A DNA stretch of 64,000 bases from Alphaproteobacteria bacterium US3C007. GTDB lineage: Bacteria; Pseudomonadota; Alphaproteobacteria; Rhodobacterales; Rhodobacteraceae. The notes beneath the pieces were generated by a model. The model saw only the letters and a list, made by a program, of their open reading frames with translations. It searched no databases and was not told the DNA's origin. A program made the translations under genes and the position numbers. The stretch lies in contig CP139918.1 in NCBI GenBank assembly GCA_034423775.1, positions 1,054,001 to 1,118,000 of the forward strand, written 5' to 3'. Positions 16,534-28,493 of the stretch are shown one piece after another; position 1 is the stretch's first letter; each line of letters opens with the position of its first letter.

Positions 16534-18058
16534 GCGGCAAACAATAAACCAAGGCACCGCCCAAAGCCACCGCTCCAGAAAACAACGCCACCCGCAATAA
16601 GGTTGAGTGTGGCGCGGCCTCCTGCGCGGGTGCAGATTGCTGGATCAACGCCGCCTCAACCAAACCCGGCAGGCGGGGGCCAAAGCGCGCCAAAACGCCC
16701 GCTGCTTTGGACAAATCACGCAATAACGCCAGCGGCCCGATACGTTTGCGAATGTAATCCTCAACCACTGGCCGCGCGACTTGCCAAATATTGATTTGCG
16801 GGTTCAAAGAGCGTGCAACCCCCTCAACCACCACCATGGTTCGCTGCAATAAGATCAGCTCGGTTCGGGTTTCCATGCCAAATTTTTGTGTTACTTCAAA
16901 TAAATAACTCAGCAGGCGGCCCATCGATATTTGCGTTGCATCCATGCCAAAAATAGGCTCGCCGACGGCGCGTAATGCCCGCGCAAATTCATCGACATCC
17001 CGATCTGCGGGCACATAGCCCGCTTCAAAATGTACCTCTGCAACGCGTTTGTAATCGCGGCGGATAAACCCATATAAGATTTCGGCATAGACCCGGCGCG
17101 TATATTCATCAATATGCCCCATAATTCCGAAATCATACGCGATAATATCGCCATTTGCGGCCACTTTTAAATTACCCTGATGCATATCCCCGTGAAAATA
17201 CCCATCGCGCAGCGCATGGCTGAGAAATAATTTTAGAACCCGATCCCCCAACTGGGCCAAATCATGCCCCGCGGCCAGCAGGGCCTCATTATCGCCCAGC
17301 GGTGCCCCTTCAGCCCAATCCAGCGTCATCACCCGGCGCCCCGATAGAGGCCACTTCACCGCAGGCAATTGAAACCCTGCATCAACACCCTGCGTATTGG
17401 CGGCAAATTCTGAGGCCGCCGAACTTTCGAGGCGTAGATCCAATTCGCCCATCACAACGCCTTCAAAATGTGAAATCACATCCACAGGGCGCAAGCGGCG
17501 CGATGCGGGTGACAAAAGCTGCACCATACGGGCCGCCAAATAAAACGCATCAATATCTTTGCGGAAGGCTTTTTCGATTTTGGGACGCAGGACTTTCACC
17601 GCAACATACGCACCGGTTTCAAGCAAACGGGCTTTATGAACCTGCGCGATAGAGGCCGCGGCCACAGCCTCGCTGAATTCCGAAAACACCTGATCGGGAT
17701 CTATGCCGATTTCCTCTGCAAAGCTGGCTTTGGCCTCTGCGATCGAAAATGGCGGCAGCTTATCCTGCAAAACGCGCAATTGTTGCGCCAAATCATGGCC
17801 CACTAAATCTGGCCGGGTGGATAATATCTGACCAAATTTAATATAGGCCGGCCCCAAAGCAGACAGGGCGCGCGGGGCAGGCGGCATGGTTGCATCCCCC
17901 TTCAACCCCAACCAGGCGAAGGGCCAACCCAAAATGCGCGCGGTCACGCGCAGCGCGCGCGGAGCCTCCATCGCGTCTAACACTGCGCGCATGGCGCCCG
18001 TACGCTCAAGCGTGGCGCCCGTGCGCACCAGACGCCATATATTATGCGGGCCCCGCAT
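16523..18058 (-). CDS. ubiB: Ubiquinone biosynthesis atypical kinase/ATPase UbiB (ABC1/COQ8 family)
   Basis: A 511-residue membrane-associated protein needed for ubiquinone synthesis. The KxGQ signature appears in LGPAYIKFGQILSTRPDLV, and the modified kinase core follows with the ALA-like AAASIAQVHKARL, the catalytic HGDMHQGNL and the metal-binding AYDFGIMG. A C-terminal hydrophobic helix (about 485-510) likely anchors it in the membrane. The gene starts directly after the ubiE stop, as in many alphaproteobacteria, giving a ubiE-ubiB operon. Confidence 0.96.
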   Translation of the reverse strand: MRGPHNIWRLVRTGATLERTGAMRAVLDAMEAPRALRVTARILGWPFAWLGLKGDATMPPAPRALSALGPAYIKFGQILSTRPDLVGHDLAQQLRVLQDKLPPFSIAEAKASFAEEIGIDPDQVFSEFSEAVAAASIAQVHKARLLETGAYVAVKVLRPKIEKAFRKDIDAFYLAARMVQLLSPASRRLRPVDVISHFEGVVMGELDLRLESSAASEFAANTQGVDAGFQLPAVKWPLSGRRVMTLDWAEGAPLGDNEALLAAGHDLAQLGDRVLKLFLSHALRDGYFHGDMHQGNLKVAANGDIIAYDFGIMGHIDEYTRRVYAEILYGFIRRDYKRVAEVHFEAGYVPADRDVDEFARALRAVGEPIFGMDATQISMGRLLSYLFEVTQKFGMETRTELILLQRTMVVVEGVARSLNPQINIWQVARPVVEDYIRKRIGPLALLRDLSKAAGVLARFGPRLPGLVEAALIQQSAPAQEAAPHSTLLRVALFSGAVALGGALVYCLPLML

Positions 18059-18811
18059 CTAGATTTTCCAACCCGAATGCAAACACGCAATTCCCATGCT
18101 CAGATTGCGATATTTGGCATTTTCGAACCCCGCTTTGCGCAGCATCGATAGAAACGTGTCTTGATCGGGAAATTGCCGAATCGACTCGACAAGATATTGA
18201 TAGCTGTCGCGGTCATTCGCGATAATCTGACCCATCACTGGAATGACATTGAATGAATAGCGATCATACGCCCATTGCAGCGTGGTATTGGGAATATGTG
18301 AAAACTCAAGCACCACCAAACGCCCGCCCGGTTTCAGCACGCGAAACGCCTCATTTAAAGCCTCTTGCGGGCGTGTAACGTTGCGAATTCCAAAGCTGAT
18401 CGTATACACATCAAAACAGTTATCTTCAAATGGCAGATGCATAGCATCCCCAACCACCCAATCCAGCTGGTCGTGCATTTGCGCGGCTTCTGCGCGTTTC
18501 CGCCCTTCAATCAACATCGGTTCGGTTAAATCTAAAACCGTGGCATGGGCGCGCCCGGCTCTTTTCAAGAAGCGGAAAGAAATATCGCCCGTACCGCCCG
18601 CCACATCCAGCAGACGTTGGCCTGCGCGCGGCGCCAACCAATCCATCATCGCATCTTTCCAAAGACGATGTACGCCCCCCGACATCACATCATTCATAAT
18701 ATCATATTTCGAGGCAACGCTGCCAAAAACACCCTGCACAAGATCGGCTTTATCCGCCTCAGATACGGTTTCAAATCCGAAATGGGTTGTGGTTTCGCCC
18801 TGATCATTCAT
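18059..18811 (-). CDS. ubiE: Demethylmenaquinone/2-methoxy-6-polyprenylbenzoquinol C-methyltransferase UbiE
   Basis: A 250-residue SAM-dependent class I methyltransferase that methylates the quinone ring. It has [19 protein letters not shown] near residue 35, the SAM-binding [16 protein letters not shown], and the C-terminal [14 protein letters not shown] and [15 protein letters not shown] signatures of UbiE. Length is typical. Quinone supply matters for both respiration and the photosynthetic electron transfer encoded further right. It leads directly into ubiB. Confidence 0.97.
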   Translation of the reverse strand: MNDQGETTTHFGFETVSEADKADLVQGVFGSVASKYDIMNDVMSGGVHRLWKDAMMDWLAPRAGQRLLDVAGGTGDISFRFLKRAGRAHATVLDLTEPMLIEGRKRAEAAQMHDQLDWVVGDAMHLPFEDNCFDVYTISFGIRNVTRPQEALNEAFRVLKPGGRLVVLEFSHIPNTTLQWAYDRYSFNVIPVMGQIIANDRDSYQYLVESIRQFPDQDTFLSMLRKAGFENAKYRNLSMGIACLHSGWKI

Positions 18812-18984
18812 CGCAACTGCCTTTACCTTAATAAGTTGTGTTATATAGCGGAACAGCTTGAATACAATGCGGCACTTGCGTCTTTGACCATCGCGTTTTT
18901 ACAATAGAGCCTATGCGCAGGGCGATCAGCGCCGCGTGCAGATTCGTAACTGCCCCAAAAGGGGCGCAACAGAAAAGCAATACC

Positions 18985-19836
18985 ATGCCCGAACTGCCTG
19001 AAGTTGAAACCGTCATGCGCGGATTGGCGCCCGCGATGGAGGGCGATGTGATAAAATTAGCCCAGGTAAACCGGCCCGATTTGCGCTGGCCCTTTCCAAC
19101 ACAAATGGCAAAAAGGCTCACAGGGCAAAGAATTCAACAATTGCGCCGGCGCTCAAAATATATTCTGGCGGATTTATCTAGCGGAGAAACCCTTTTGATG
19201 CATCTGGGCATGTCGGGGCGCATATTGGTTTCAGGTGACCCGTTGGGGCGATTTGTGCAAAACCACGCGGCCATTGGCAAACATGATCATGTGATCTTTC
19301 ACATGGAAAAAGGCACCCGCGTCACCTTCAACGATCCGCGGCGCTTTGGGGCTATGGATTTGATGCAAACTGCGGCTGGCGAAAGCCATCGATTGTTGCG
19401 CGATATAGGCCCCGAACCTTTGGGAAATACTTTTGATGAACCCTATTTCTTCAATCACGTAAAAACGCGGCGCGCCCCGATCAAATCCTTAATGCTAGAT
19501 CAACGCCTGGTCGCGGGTTTGGGCAATATTTATGTATGCGAAGCGCTCTTTCGTGCGGGTATTGCCCCGCATCGTGCGGGGTTTCGATTGGCCCCAAAGC
19601 GGATAAAATCGCTGGTTCCAATTATTCGCGATGTCTTGAATGAAGCCATTGCAGCCGGTGGGTCGTCTTTGCGCGATTTTCGTCAGGCTGATGGTGAATT
19701 GGGCTATTTCCAACACCAATTTGACGTTTATGGGCGCGAAGGCGCACCGTGCAATGCATCGGGTTGCAAAAGCTTAATTCGAAGAATTCAACAATCAGGG
19801 CGCTCAAGTTTTTACTGCCCTTCCTGTCAAACCTAG
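18985..19836 (+). CDS. mutM: Formamidopyrimidine-DNA glycosylase MutM/Fpg
   Basis: A 283-residue base-excision repair enzyme that removes 8-oxoguanine and nicks the abasic site. The start is ATG 18985 because catalysis needs Pro immediately after Met: the protein begins [14 protein letters not shown]. It has the H2TH region ([19 protein letters not shown]) and a C-terminal zinc finger with four cysteines (CNASGCK ... YCPSC). An upstream in-frame ATG at 18913 would hide the catalytic proline and is rejected. It is divergent from ubiE. Confidence 0.97.
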   Translation: MPELPEVETVMRGLAPAMEGDVIKLAQVNRPDLRWPFPTQMAKRLTGQRIQQLRRRSKYILADLSSGETLLMHLGMSGRILVSGDPLGRFVQNHAAIGKHDHVIFHMEKGTRVTFNDPRRFGAMDLMQTAAGESHRLLRDIGPEPLGNTFDEPYFFNHVKTRRAPIKSLMLDQRLVAGLGNIYVCEALFRAGIAPHRAGFRLAPKRIKSLVPIIRDVLNEAIAAGGSSLRDFRQADGELGYFQHQFDVYGREGAPCNASGCKSLIRRIQQSGRSSFYCPSCQT

Positions 19837-19912
19837 AAAGAACGCATTCTGGACATGGTTTTCTTACCCATGCTATGCAAGTCATCTGTGGAAACAACCG
19901 AAAGCCTGGCGC

Positions 19913-20689
19913 ATGGCCTATGAAACGATCATTGTAACCGTTGAAGATCACGTTGCCCTGATAAAGTTAAACCGTCCGGATGCGCTGAATGCGCTGAACA
20001 ATCAATTGATGCAAGAATTGGCTGAGGCGCTTGGCGAGGCACAAACCAGCGATAAAGTTCGCTGCATCGTTTTGACTGGATCTGAAAAAGCATTCGCCGC
20101 TGGCGCAGATATAAAAATGATGAGCCAGAAAAGCTTTGTCGATGTGTTCACCGAAGATCTCTTCGCATCAGAGGCGCATAAAATCACCGCGACGCGCAAA
20201 CCAATCATCGCCGCCGTATCAGGCTATGCGTTGGGCGGCGGCTGTGAATTGGCAATGATGTGTGATTTCATCATTTGTTCGGACACTGCGAAATTTGGTC
20301 AGCCCGAAATCAACCTAGGCGTATCTCCTGGGATTGGCGGCACACAACGAATGACCCGCTCGATCGGGAAATCAAAAGCTATGGATATGTGCCTGACGGG
20401 CCGGTTTATGGAAGCCGAAGAAGCCGAAAGATGCGGGCTGGTCAGCCGCGTCGTTCCCGCAAAGAAACTGCTTTCTGAAGCGATGGCCGCAGCTGCGAAA
20501 ATCGCGGAAAAATCCCAAATAACAACAGTGGCTGTGAAAGAAATGATCAATCGGTCATACGAGACAACGCTTAACGAGGGGCTACTCTTCGAACGGCGCG
20601 TTTTCCATGCCTTATTTGCCACCGAAGATCAAAAAGAAGGGATGGCGGCATTTCTAGAAAAACGCGAACCACAATTTCGCGACAAATAA
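19913..20689 (+). CDS. Enoyl-CoA hydratase
   Basis: A 258-residue crotonase-fold enzyme that hydrates trans-2-enoyl-CoA to 3-hydroxyacyl-CoA. The oxyanion-hole segments [11 protein letters not shown] and [16 protein letters not shown] are present, and both catalytic glutamates are expected in GGCEL and in [18 protein letters not shown]. It matches the short-chain hydratase type that sits between mutM and rpsT in many Rhodobacterales. Its role is probably fatty-acid or amino-acid carbon breakdown. Confidence 0.93.
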   Translation: MAYETIIVTVEDHVALIKLNRPDALNALNNQLMQELAEALGEAQTSDKVRCIVLTGSEKAFAAGADIKMMSQKSFVDVFTEDLFASEAHKITATRKPIIAAVSGYALGGGCELAMMCDFIICSDTAKFGQPEINLGVSPGIGGTQRMTRSIGKSKAMDMCLTGRFMEAEEAERCGLVSRVVPAKKLLSEAMAAAAKIAEKSQITTVAVKEMINRSYETTLNEGLLFERRVFHALFATEDQKEGMAAFLEKREPQFRDK

Positions 20690-20731
20690 GGGATTTAACG
20701 GTTTTTTATCGCCCGAGATGCCATTGCCCTG

Positions 20732-20760
20732 TTGACTCACCGCAGAAGGCAGCCTAAAGA
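20732..20760 (+). promoter_or_regulatory. Probable sigma-70-type promoter of rpsT
   Basis: TTGACT at 20732-20737, a 17-base spacer and TAAAGA at 20755-20760, about 44 bases before the rpsT start. The -35 box is one base from consensus and spacing is ideal; the -10 box is only fair, which is common in alphaproteobacteria. Confidence 0.55.
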
Positions 20761-20803
20761 CGCCGCCTGATACTTAGAAACCCAAAACATGGGAAATTTA
20801 TTT

Positions 20804-21067
20804 ATGGCCAATACGCCTCAGTCAAAAAAACGCGCCCGGCAGAATGAGCGCCGCGCTGCTGTTAACAAAGCCCGCCGCTCACGCATCCGCACATTCGTGC
20901 GCCGTGTGGAAGAAGCGCTCGAAAGCGGTGATAAAGATGCAGCCTCAGAAGCGCTTCGTGCAGCCCAGCCAGAAATGATGCGCGGCGTGACAAAGGGCAT
21001 CTACCACAAGAACACGATCGCTAGAAAAATGTCGCGCCTAACGGCACGCTTGAAAGCGATTGCTTAA
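20804..21067 (+). CDS. rpsT: 30S ribosomal protein S20
   Basis: An 87-residue, strongly basic helical protein that binds 16S rRNA early in 30S assembly. [20 protein letters not shown] and [15 protein letters not shown] are family signatures. The start is ATG 20804 (MANTPQ); an upstream ATG at 20789 would add MGNLF, which is not seen in S20 proteins. It stands alone with its own promoter and a strong terminator, just upstream of dnaA, an arrangement common in alphaproteobacteria. Confidence 0.97.
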   Translation: MANTPQSKKRARQNERRAAVNKARRSRIRTFVRRVEEALESGDKDAASEALRAAQPEMMRGVTKGIYHKNTIARKMSRLTARLKAIA

Positions 21068-21105
21068 GCCTCCTACGCTTAATTATTAATCGGCGAACAT
21101 GTCTA

Positions 21106-21135
21106 ATGCACTGCTTTTTGCGGTGCATTTTTTTT
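21106..21135 (+). terminator. Rho-independent terminator of rpsT
   Basis: A 9-bp stem (ATGCACTGC at 21106-21114 with GCGGTGCAT at 21120-21128, one G-T pair), a TTTTT loop and a run of eight T. It begins 39 bases after the rpsT stop. Confidence 0.92.
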
Positions 21136-21489
21136 GCATAAATCGCTTCAAGAGATTCTTTTGACAAATCTCTGAGTCAAGTCCGAAGTTCTGTTGCCGC
21201 CCCCGTAAGTCTGTTGCTAAAGTCTACAGGCGAGTCGTGAGACCCCGGGGGGGGACTGAACAACCGCAGCAAAGCAATTATGTTAGTGGAACCATTTGGT
21301 TTCATGCTGGGGTGATATGCTGTGTGAACAGCACACCACCAAAATGTGGCAGCGTAGCTCTGCCTCAAAAAATGGCGAAGTGACTTCGCAATATTCTGTC
21401 TGTGAAAAGGCGGATGTGGTGAATTTTCGTCGTAGGTCCACGGTTTAGCTGGTGGAAAGCGGCGCTTGGGAATGTGGGAAGCAATTTAA
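21136..21489. other. Non-coding region upstream of dnaA
   Basis: About 350 bases without a convincing gene. It contains an odd palindrome GCGAAGT-G-ACTTCGC (21375-21389), a small hairpin GCTGT-GTGA-ACAGC, a near repeat of AAGTCTGTTGC around 21186-21217, a run of eight or more G after CCCC near 21243-21254, and TTGACA at 21161 without a good -10 partner. The region must hold the dnaA promoter. I found no clear TTATCCACA-type DnaA boxes, so I do not call an origin. Confidence 0.6.
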
Positions 21490-22863
21490 ATGACTCCAGA
21501 AAAATGGCGCGACTTACAATCCTCAATCAAACTGACAATTGGCAATAATAACTATCGAACCTGGATTGACCCGCTGAATTTTTCGCATGTGGAAGATGAT
21601 GTTGCGGTGTTCGATGTGCCCACAACGTTTTTGGGAAATTATGTAGAGCAAAATTTTGGGGATGTGATTCTACATAAGCTCAGCGAAGCGCAGGCGCAGA
21701 TCCGCCGCATTCGGTTTCAAGTTGCTGCGCGTCAAACCGATATCAAAAAGCCGCTGGAAGCGCCGGCACGCCAAGACACGCCAAAATCCAGCGCTGCAAA
21801 GAATGGTGGTTTCTCGTCAGAGTTTACAAGCGCGCCAATTGATGCGCGCTTCACCTTCGACACTTTTATCGTTGGAAAACCAAATGAGCTGGCATATGCG
21901 GCGTCAAAGCGCGTGTCCGAAGGTGGAGAGGTCACGTTTAACCCGCTGTTTTTATATGGAGGTGTGGGCTTAGGTAAAACGCATCTGATGCATGCCACGG
22001 CCTGGGAATTGCAAGCCCGGCGGCCAGATCTAAACGTTCTATATCTTTCGGCAGAACAATTTATGTATCGGTTCGTGCAAGCGCTGCGCGAACGCAAAAT
22101 GATGGATTTCAAACAATTGTTCCGGTCGGTGGATGTATTGATGGTGGATGATGTACAATTCATAGCCGGAAAAGACAGCACCCAAGAAGAATTTTTTCAC
22201 ACGTTTAACGCTTTGGTCGATCAAAATAAGCAAATTATCATTTCGGCAGATCGTGCGCCGGGTGAAATTAAAGATCTGGAAGATCGTATCAAAAGCAGGA
22301 TGCAATGCGGCTTGGTGGTGGATTTGCACCCAACCGATTATGAATTGCGTTTGGGGATCCTTCAGTCGAAGGTAGAGCGGCATCAAAGTCAATATCCTGA
22401 TCTGGTGATTGAGCCCAACGTATTAGAGTTTCTAGCGTTGCGGATATCAACAAATGTACGCGTCTTAGAAGGCGCACTTACCCGGTTATTTGCTTTTGCC
22501 TCTTTGGTTGGACGGCCGATCAATCTGGATCTGACTCAAGATTGCTTGGCAGATGTATTGCGCGCCTCCGAGCGCAAGATCACAGTGGAAGAAATCCAAC
22601 GCAAAGTCTCTGAGCATTATAACATTCGTCTGTCAGATATCATTGGTCCCAAACGCGTGCGCACCTATGCCCGCCCGCGCCAGGTGGCGATGTATTTGGC
22701 CAAACAAATGACCAGTCGCAGCCTTCCCGAGATCGGCCGCCGATTTGGGGGCCGCGACCACACAACCGTTATGCATGGCGTAAAGCGCATCGAAGAGCTC
22801 AAGATACAGGATGGGCAAGTGGCAGAAGATCTTGAAATGCTGCGCAGAACTTTAGAAGCCTAA
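21490..22863 (+). CDS. dnaA: Chromosomal replication initiator DnaA
   Basis: A 457-residue AAA+ protein that opens the replication origin. Domain I (1-75) is followed by a short variable linker, the AAA+ core with Walker A GGVGLGKTHLM (about 155) and Walker B-type VDDVQFIAGK, and C-terminal domain IV with the DnaA-box-reading helix-turn-helix ending GRRFGGRDHTTVMHGVKRIEEL. The start ATG 21490 is preceded by GGGAAG. It heads the dnaA-dnaN-recF-(lysE)-gyrB block. Confidence 0.98.
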   Translation: MTPEKWRDLQSSIKLTIGNNNYRTWIDPLNFSHVEDDVAVFDVPTTFLGNYVEQNFGDVILHKLSEAQAQIRRIRFQVAARQTDIKKPLEAPARQDTPKSSAAKNGGFSSEFTSAPIDARFTFDTFIVGKPNELAYAASKRVSEGGEVTFNPLFLYGGVGLGKTHLMHATAWELQARRPDLNVLYLSAEQFMYRFVQALRERKMMDFKQLFRSVDVLMVDDVQFIAGKDSTQEEFFHTFNALVDQNKQIIISADRAPGEIKDLEDRIKSRMQCGLVVDLHPTDYELRLGILQSKVERHQSQYPDLVIEPNVLEFLALRISTNVRVLEGALTRLFAFASLVGRPINLDLTQDCLADVLRASERKITVEEIQRKVSEHYNIRLSDIIGPKRVRTYARPRQVAMYLAKQMTSRSLPEIGRRFGGRDHTTVMHGVKRIEELKIQDGQVAEDLEMLRRTLEA

Positions 22864-23021
22864 ACCATCACAGGCGCTTACCTCTGTTTATCGCTTGGCC
22901 GTGGCAAAGATCAAAGGGTTGCACTTGACGGGTTTAGCTTTAGCATCAATAAGTAATTATTCATTGGGCACGGCCCTGCCTTAGGCAGCTGAACGGTTCG
23001 AAAAAAACAGGAGCAATTGAT

Positions 23022-24140
23022 ATGAAATTGAGCATTGAACGCAGTATATTGCTCAGAGCGCTGTCGCAAGCTCAGTCGGTTGTTGAACGCCGCAACACCA
23101 TTCCTATTTTGGCAAATGTGTTGATCGAATGCGATGAAAGCACCGTCCATTTCCGAGCAACCGATTTGGATATTGAGGTGATCGACAAGACCCCTGCGCA
23201 GGTCGAGCGCCCGGGCGCCACAACCGTCTCTGCGGTGACTCTGCACGAGATCGTGCGCAAACTTCCAGATGGCGCGTTGGTCACGCTGGCGGATGATGCC
23301 ACAAAGGGGCGTTTATACGTAGAGGCTGGCCGGTCAAACTTTTCCTTGGCCACATTGCCCAAAGAAGATTTTCCAATCATGGCAAGTTCGGAATATACGG
23401 CGAATTTTTCAGCCCCGGCCGCGATGCTGCGCCGTTTGTTTGATAAATCTAAATTTGCCATTTCTACAGAAGAAACAAGATATTACCTTAATGGCGTGTA
23501 CTTACATGTGGCCGATGGCGAGGGCGGGCAAACGCTGCGCTGCGTGGCAACCGATGGGCACCGCCTGGCGCGCATTGATGCGGCATTGCCAGAGGGCGCA
23601 AGCGATCTTCCCGGCGTGATTGTGCCGCGCAAAACCGTGGGTGAGTTGCGCAAATTGCTTGACGATGATGATATGCAAATCGCGGTCTCTGTTTCAGAAA
23701 CCAAAATCCGCTTTGCCACACCCGAAATCACCATGACATCAAAGGTAATTGACGGAACATTTCCAGATTACACGCGGGTTATTCCGCAAAATAACACGCG
23801 GCGGCTTGAAGTGGATGCTTCTGAATTCGCAAAGGCGGTGGATCGGGTGGCAACCGTGTCTTCTGAACGCTCGCGCGCCGTTAAACTATCGCTGGATGAA
23901 GATCGCTTGGTGCTCTCGGTGAACGCGCCCGATAGCGGCGCTGCCGAAGAAGAGCTTGCAGTGGCCTATTCGGATGAGATGCTTGAAATTGGCTTTAACG
24001 CCAAATACCTGCTCGAAATCGCCAGTCAAGTTGATCGTGAGAACGCAGTTTTCATGTTTAATTCCTCTGGAGATCCAACGCTGATGCGCGAGGGCGATGA
24101 TGCCAGCGCGGTCTATGTTGTTATGCCCATGCGCGTGTAA
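23022..24140 (+). CDS. dnaN: DNA polymerase III beta subunit (sliding clamp)
   Basis: A 372-residue clamp that dimerises round DNA and gives polymerase III its processivity. It consists of three similar clamp domains; recognisable pieces are the N-terminal LSQAQSVVERRNTIPILANVLIE, the central LFDKSKFAISTEETRYYLNGVYLH and the C-terminus ending AVYVVMPMRV, which forms part of the client-binding pocket. RBS AGGAG lies 9 bases before ATG 23022. Length is standard. Confidence 0.98.
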   Translation: MKLSIERSILLRALSQAQSVVERRNTIPILANVLIECDESTVHFRATDLDIEVIDKTPAQVERPGATTVSAVTLHEIVRKLPDGALVTLADDATKGRLYVEAGRSNFSLATLPKEDFPIMASSEYTANFSAPAAMLRRLFDKSKFAISTEETRYYLNGVYLHVADGEGGQTLRCVATDGHRLARIDAALPEGASDLPGVIVPRKTVGELRKLLDDDDMQIAVSVSETKIRFATPEITMTSKVIDGTFPDYTRVIPQNNTRRLEVDASEFAKAVDRVATVSSERSRAVKLSLDEDRLVLSVNAPDSGAAEEELAVAYSDEMLEIGFNAKYLLEIASQVDRENAVFMFNSSGDPTLMREGDDASAVYVVMPMRV

Positions 24141-24212
24141 GGCCAAGATGATCCGCATCTGCCCATGCCCCGCGGCAACGCACAACATCGCCATTGAAAT
24201 CATGCGCGGGCA

Positions 24213-25313
24213 ATGCTGTATCTAACCAGTCTCCATCTGTCGCATTTTCGATCGCATAAATCGTTAGAATTGGAATGTGATGAGCGGCCGGTCGCCCTGT
24301 TTGGCGCCAATGGATCTGGCAAAACAAATATTTTGGAAGCTGTATCGCTGTTTTCGCCGGGGCGCGGATTGCGACGCGCCAGCGCCGAAGATATGGCGCG
24401 ACGCCCTGAACATATCGGATGGAAGCTGCGCGGCACGCTGACCGCGCAGGGGCGTCAACATGAGATCGAGCTAAGTTCGCGAAACGGCGCGGCGCGCAGC
24501 ACCAAGATTGACGGGAAAACCGCTTCGCAAACTGCGCTGGGCGGCATAACACGCGTGCTCTGGCTGGTCCCGGCGATGGATAGGTTGTGGATCGAGGGGG
24601 CAGAAGGGCGGCGGCGCTTTTGGGATCGCATTGCGCTGAGTTTTTTTCCAAGCCATGCCGAGCACAGCCTGAGCTATGAAAAAGCCATGCGTGAAAGAAA
24701 CCGTTTGTTAAAAGACCAAGTGACTGATGATCATTGGTATCGGGCGCTCGAACATCAAATGGCCCTTTCGGGGGTGGCCATTATGCAGGCGCGCCAAGCG
24801 GCGCTTGCGTATATTCATAACGCGCAAATCGCGGCGAGCACCCAGTTTCCAAAAGCAGAATTAACATTGCTGCAATCCGAGAACGGCCCGCTTCCAGATA
24901 CGGTTGAAGATCTATCTGCCGCATTCGCCAGCGCGCGAGCGCGCGACCTGGCCGCCGGGCGCAGCTTGCTGGGTCCGCATCGCACGGATCTATCCGCGCT
25001 TTATCTCAGCAAAGGCATGCCTGCCAAAGAATGCTCAACCGGAGAACAAAAAGCGCTTTTAATTTCAATTATTTTAGCCAATGCGCGCGCATTGACAGAC
25101 CAAATCGGCGCCCCGCCAATCTTATTATTGGATGAGGTGGCCGCGCATCTTGACGCCCAGCGCCGAGCTGCGCTTTATACCGAAATTAACACCCTAAAAG
25201 CACAAGCTTGGATGACCGGTACAGGGCCCGAATTGTTTGAAGATCTAGGCGCGGCAGCGTTGATGTTAGAGCTTGGCGATAGCGGTTCAGGCTCATTTAT
25301 AAAACTCGGCTAA
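24213..25313 (+). CDS. recF: DNA replication and repair protein RecF
   Basis: A 366-residue SMC-like ATPase that helps load RecA at single-strand gaps. It has Walker A LFGANGSGKTNILEAV (about 30-45), the signature-like STGEQKALLISIIL and Walker B ILLLDEVAAHLD. It lies 72 bp after dnaN, the ancestral order, and is followed by a LysE-type exporter before gyrB. Confidence 0.96.
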   Translation: MLYLTSLHLSHFRSHKSLELECDERPVALFGANGSGKTNILEAVSLFSPGRGLRRASAEDMARRPEHIGWKLRGTLTAQGRQHEIELSSRNGAARSTKIDGKTASQTALGGITRVLWLVPAMDRLWIEGAEGRRRFWDRIALSFFPSHAEHSLSYEKAMRERNRLLKDQVTDDHWYRALEHQMALSGVAIMQARQAALAYIHNAQIAASTQFPKAELTLLQSENGPLPDTVEDLSAAFASARARDLAAGRSLLGPHRTDLSALYLSKGMPAKECSTGEQKALLISIILANARALTDQIGAPPILLLDEVAAHLDAQRRAALYTEINTLKAQAWMTGTGPELFEDLGAAALMLELGDSGSGSFIKLG

Positions 25314-25343
25314 AAGTGCAGGGCATCAAAGAAAGGCCAGCCT

Positions 25344-25964
25344 ATGTCTGTGAATGCAATTGACTTGCTGCTCTATACGGGAGGGCTTTTGGTGCTGTTC
25401 CTTACCCCAGGCCCAGTTTGGGTGGCTCTGATTGCCCGCACGCTGGGCGGCGGTTTGGCGGCGGCTGTGCCTTTGGCATTTGGCGTGATGGTGGGGGATT
25501 TGCTATGGCCAACCCTAGCAATTTTGGGCCTCAGCTGGCTGGTGACACAATTTTCGATGATTTTGATCCTTCTCAAAGCCGTGGCTGTGGTGGTTTTTTG
25601 GGGGATGGGGCTGGCCTTGCTGCGCAGGACAGATCAGGCGATTGCGCAGGAATCGCGCCTGATAAAACCCGGCGCCTGGGCCGGCTTTATCGCCGGTGCA
25701 GCCGTGATCATTGGTAACCCGAAAGCGATGTTATTCTACATCGCTATTCTGCCGGGGTTTTTCGATTTTAACACCCTCACGGCGCTGGATATGGCGCTGA
25801 TCGCTCTGCTGTCTGCTAGCATTCCCTTCACGGGAAATCTCTGCGTTGCCCTGCTGGTAAACCGCAGCCGGCAGTTTTTCACATCGCCACAATCGCGACA
25901 GCGGATCACGCAAATTTCCGGTGGCTTGCTTATCCTGGTAGGAACGGTGATTCCCTTCACTTAG
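25344..25964 (+). CDS. LysE/RhtB-family amino-acid exporter
   Basis: A 206-residue inner-membrane protein with about six hydrophobic segments. The N-terminal LLVLFLTPGPVWVALIARTL contains the TPGP motif of LysE/RhtB exporters, and GAAVIIGNPKAMLFYIAILPGFF is the conserved second block. The substrate is unknown; members export lysine, homoserine, threonine or similar. It sits inside the recF-gyrB interval, 30 bp after recF. Confidence 0.9.
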   Translation: MSVNAIDLLLYTGGLLVLFLTPGPVWVALIARTLGGGLAAAVPLAFGVMVGDLLWPTLAILGLSWLVTQFSMILILLKAVAVVVFWGMGLALLRRTDQAIAQESRLIKPGAWAGFIAGAAVIIGNPKAMLFYIAILPGFFDFNTLTALDMALIALLSASIPFTGNLCVALLVNRSRQFFTSPQSRQRITQISGGLLILVGTVIPFT

Positions 25965-25987
25965 GCCACAAAATATAGTCTATAGGC

Positions 25988-26016
25988 GTGACATTCTCTA
26001 CCAGACCTCGTATATT
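25988..26016 (+). promoter_or_regulatory. Probable sigma-70-type promoter of gyrB
   Basis: GTGACA at 25988-25993, exactly 17 bases, then TATATT at 26011-26016; both boxes are one base from consensus. Transcription would begin near 26023, about 20 bases before the gyrB start, so gyrB can be expressed apart from the upstream genes. Confidence 0.7.
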
Positions 26017-26031
26017 GTCTGTGAAATTTAA

Positions 26032-28461
<2,430 letters not shown>

Positions 28462-28468
28462 CACGGCG

Positions 28469-28493
28469 GCCTGATGCGCAAACTGCATCGGGC
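28469..28493. terminator. Hairpin between convergent gyrB and threonine aldolase genes
   Basis: GCCTGATGC (28469-28477) pairs with GCATCGGGC (28485-28493) in a 9-bp stem with one G-T pair and a 7-base loop. It lies between two convergent stops and could act in both directions, but it has no T run on either side, so intrinsic termination is uncertain. Confidence 0.45.

Noticed and set aside
18913..18984. Longer N-terminus for MutM
   Set aside because: Catalysis needs Pro at position 2 after methionine removal, so ATG 18985 is the start.
21068..21489. Replication origin next to dnaA
   Set aside because: No cluster of TTATCCACA-like boxes or AT-rich unwinding element could be seen; in Rhodobacterales the origin need not be beside dnaA, so location alone is not enough.
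22920..22950. Separate promoter for dnaN (TTGACG near 22926)
   Set aside because: A -35-like box is present but no convincing -10 box at 16-18 bases could be found.
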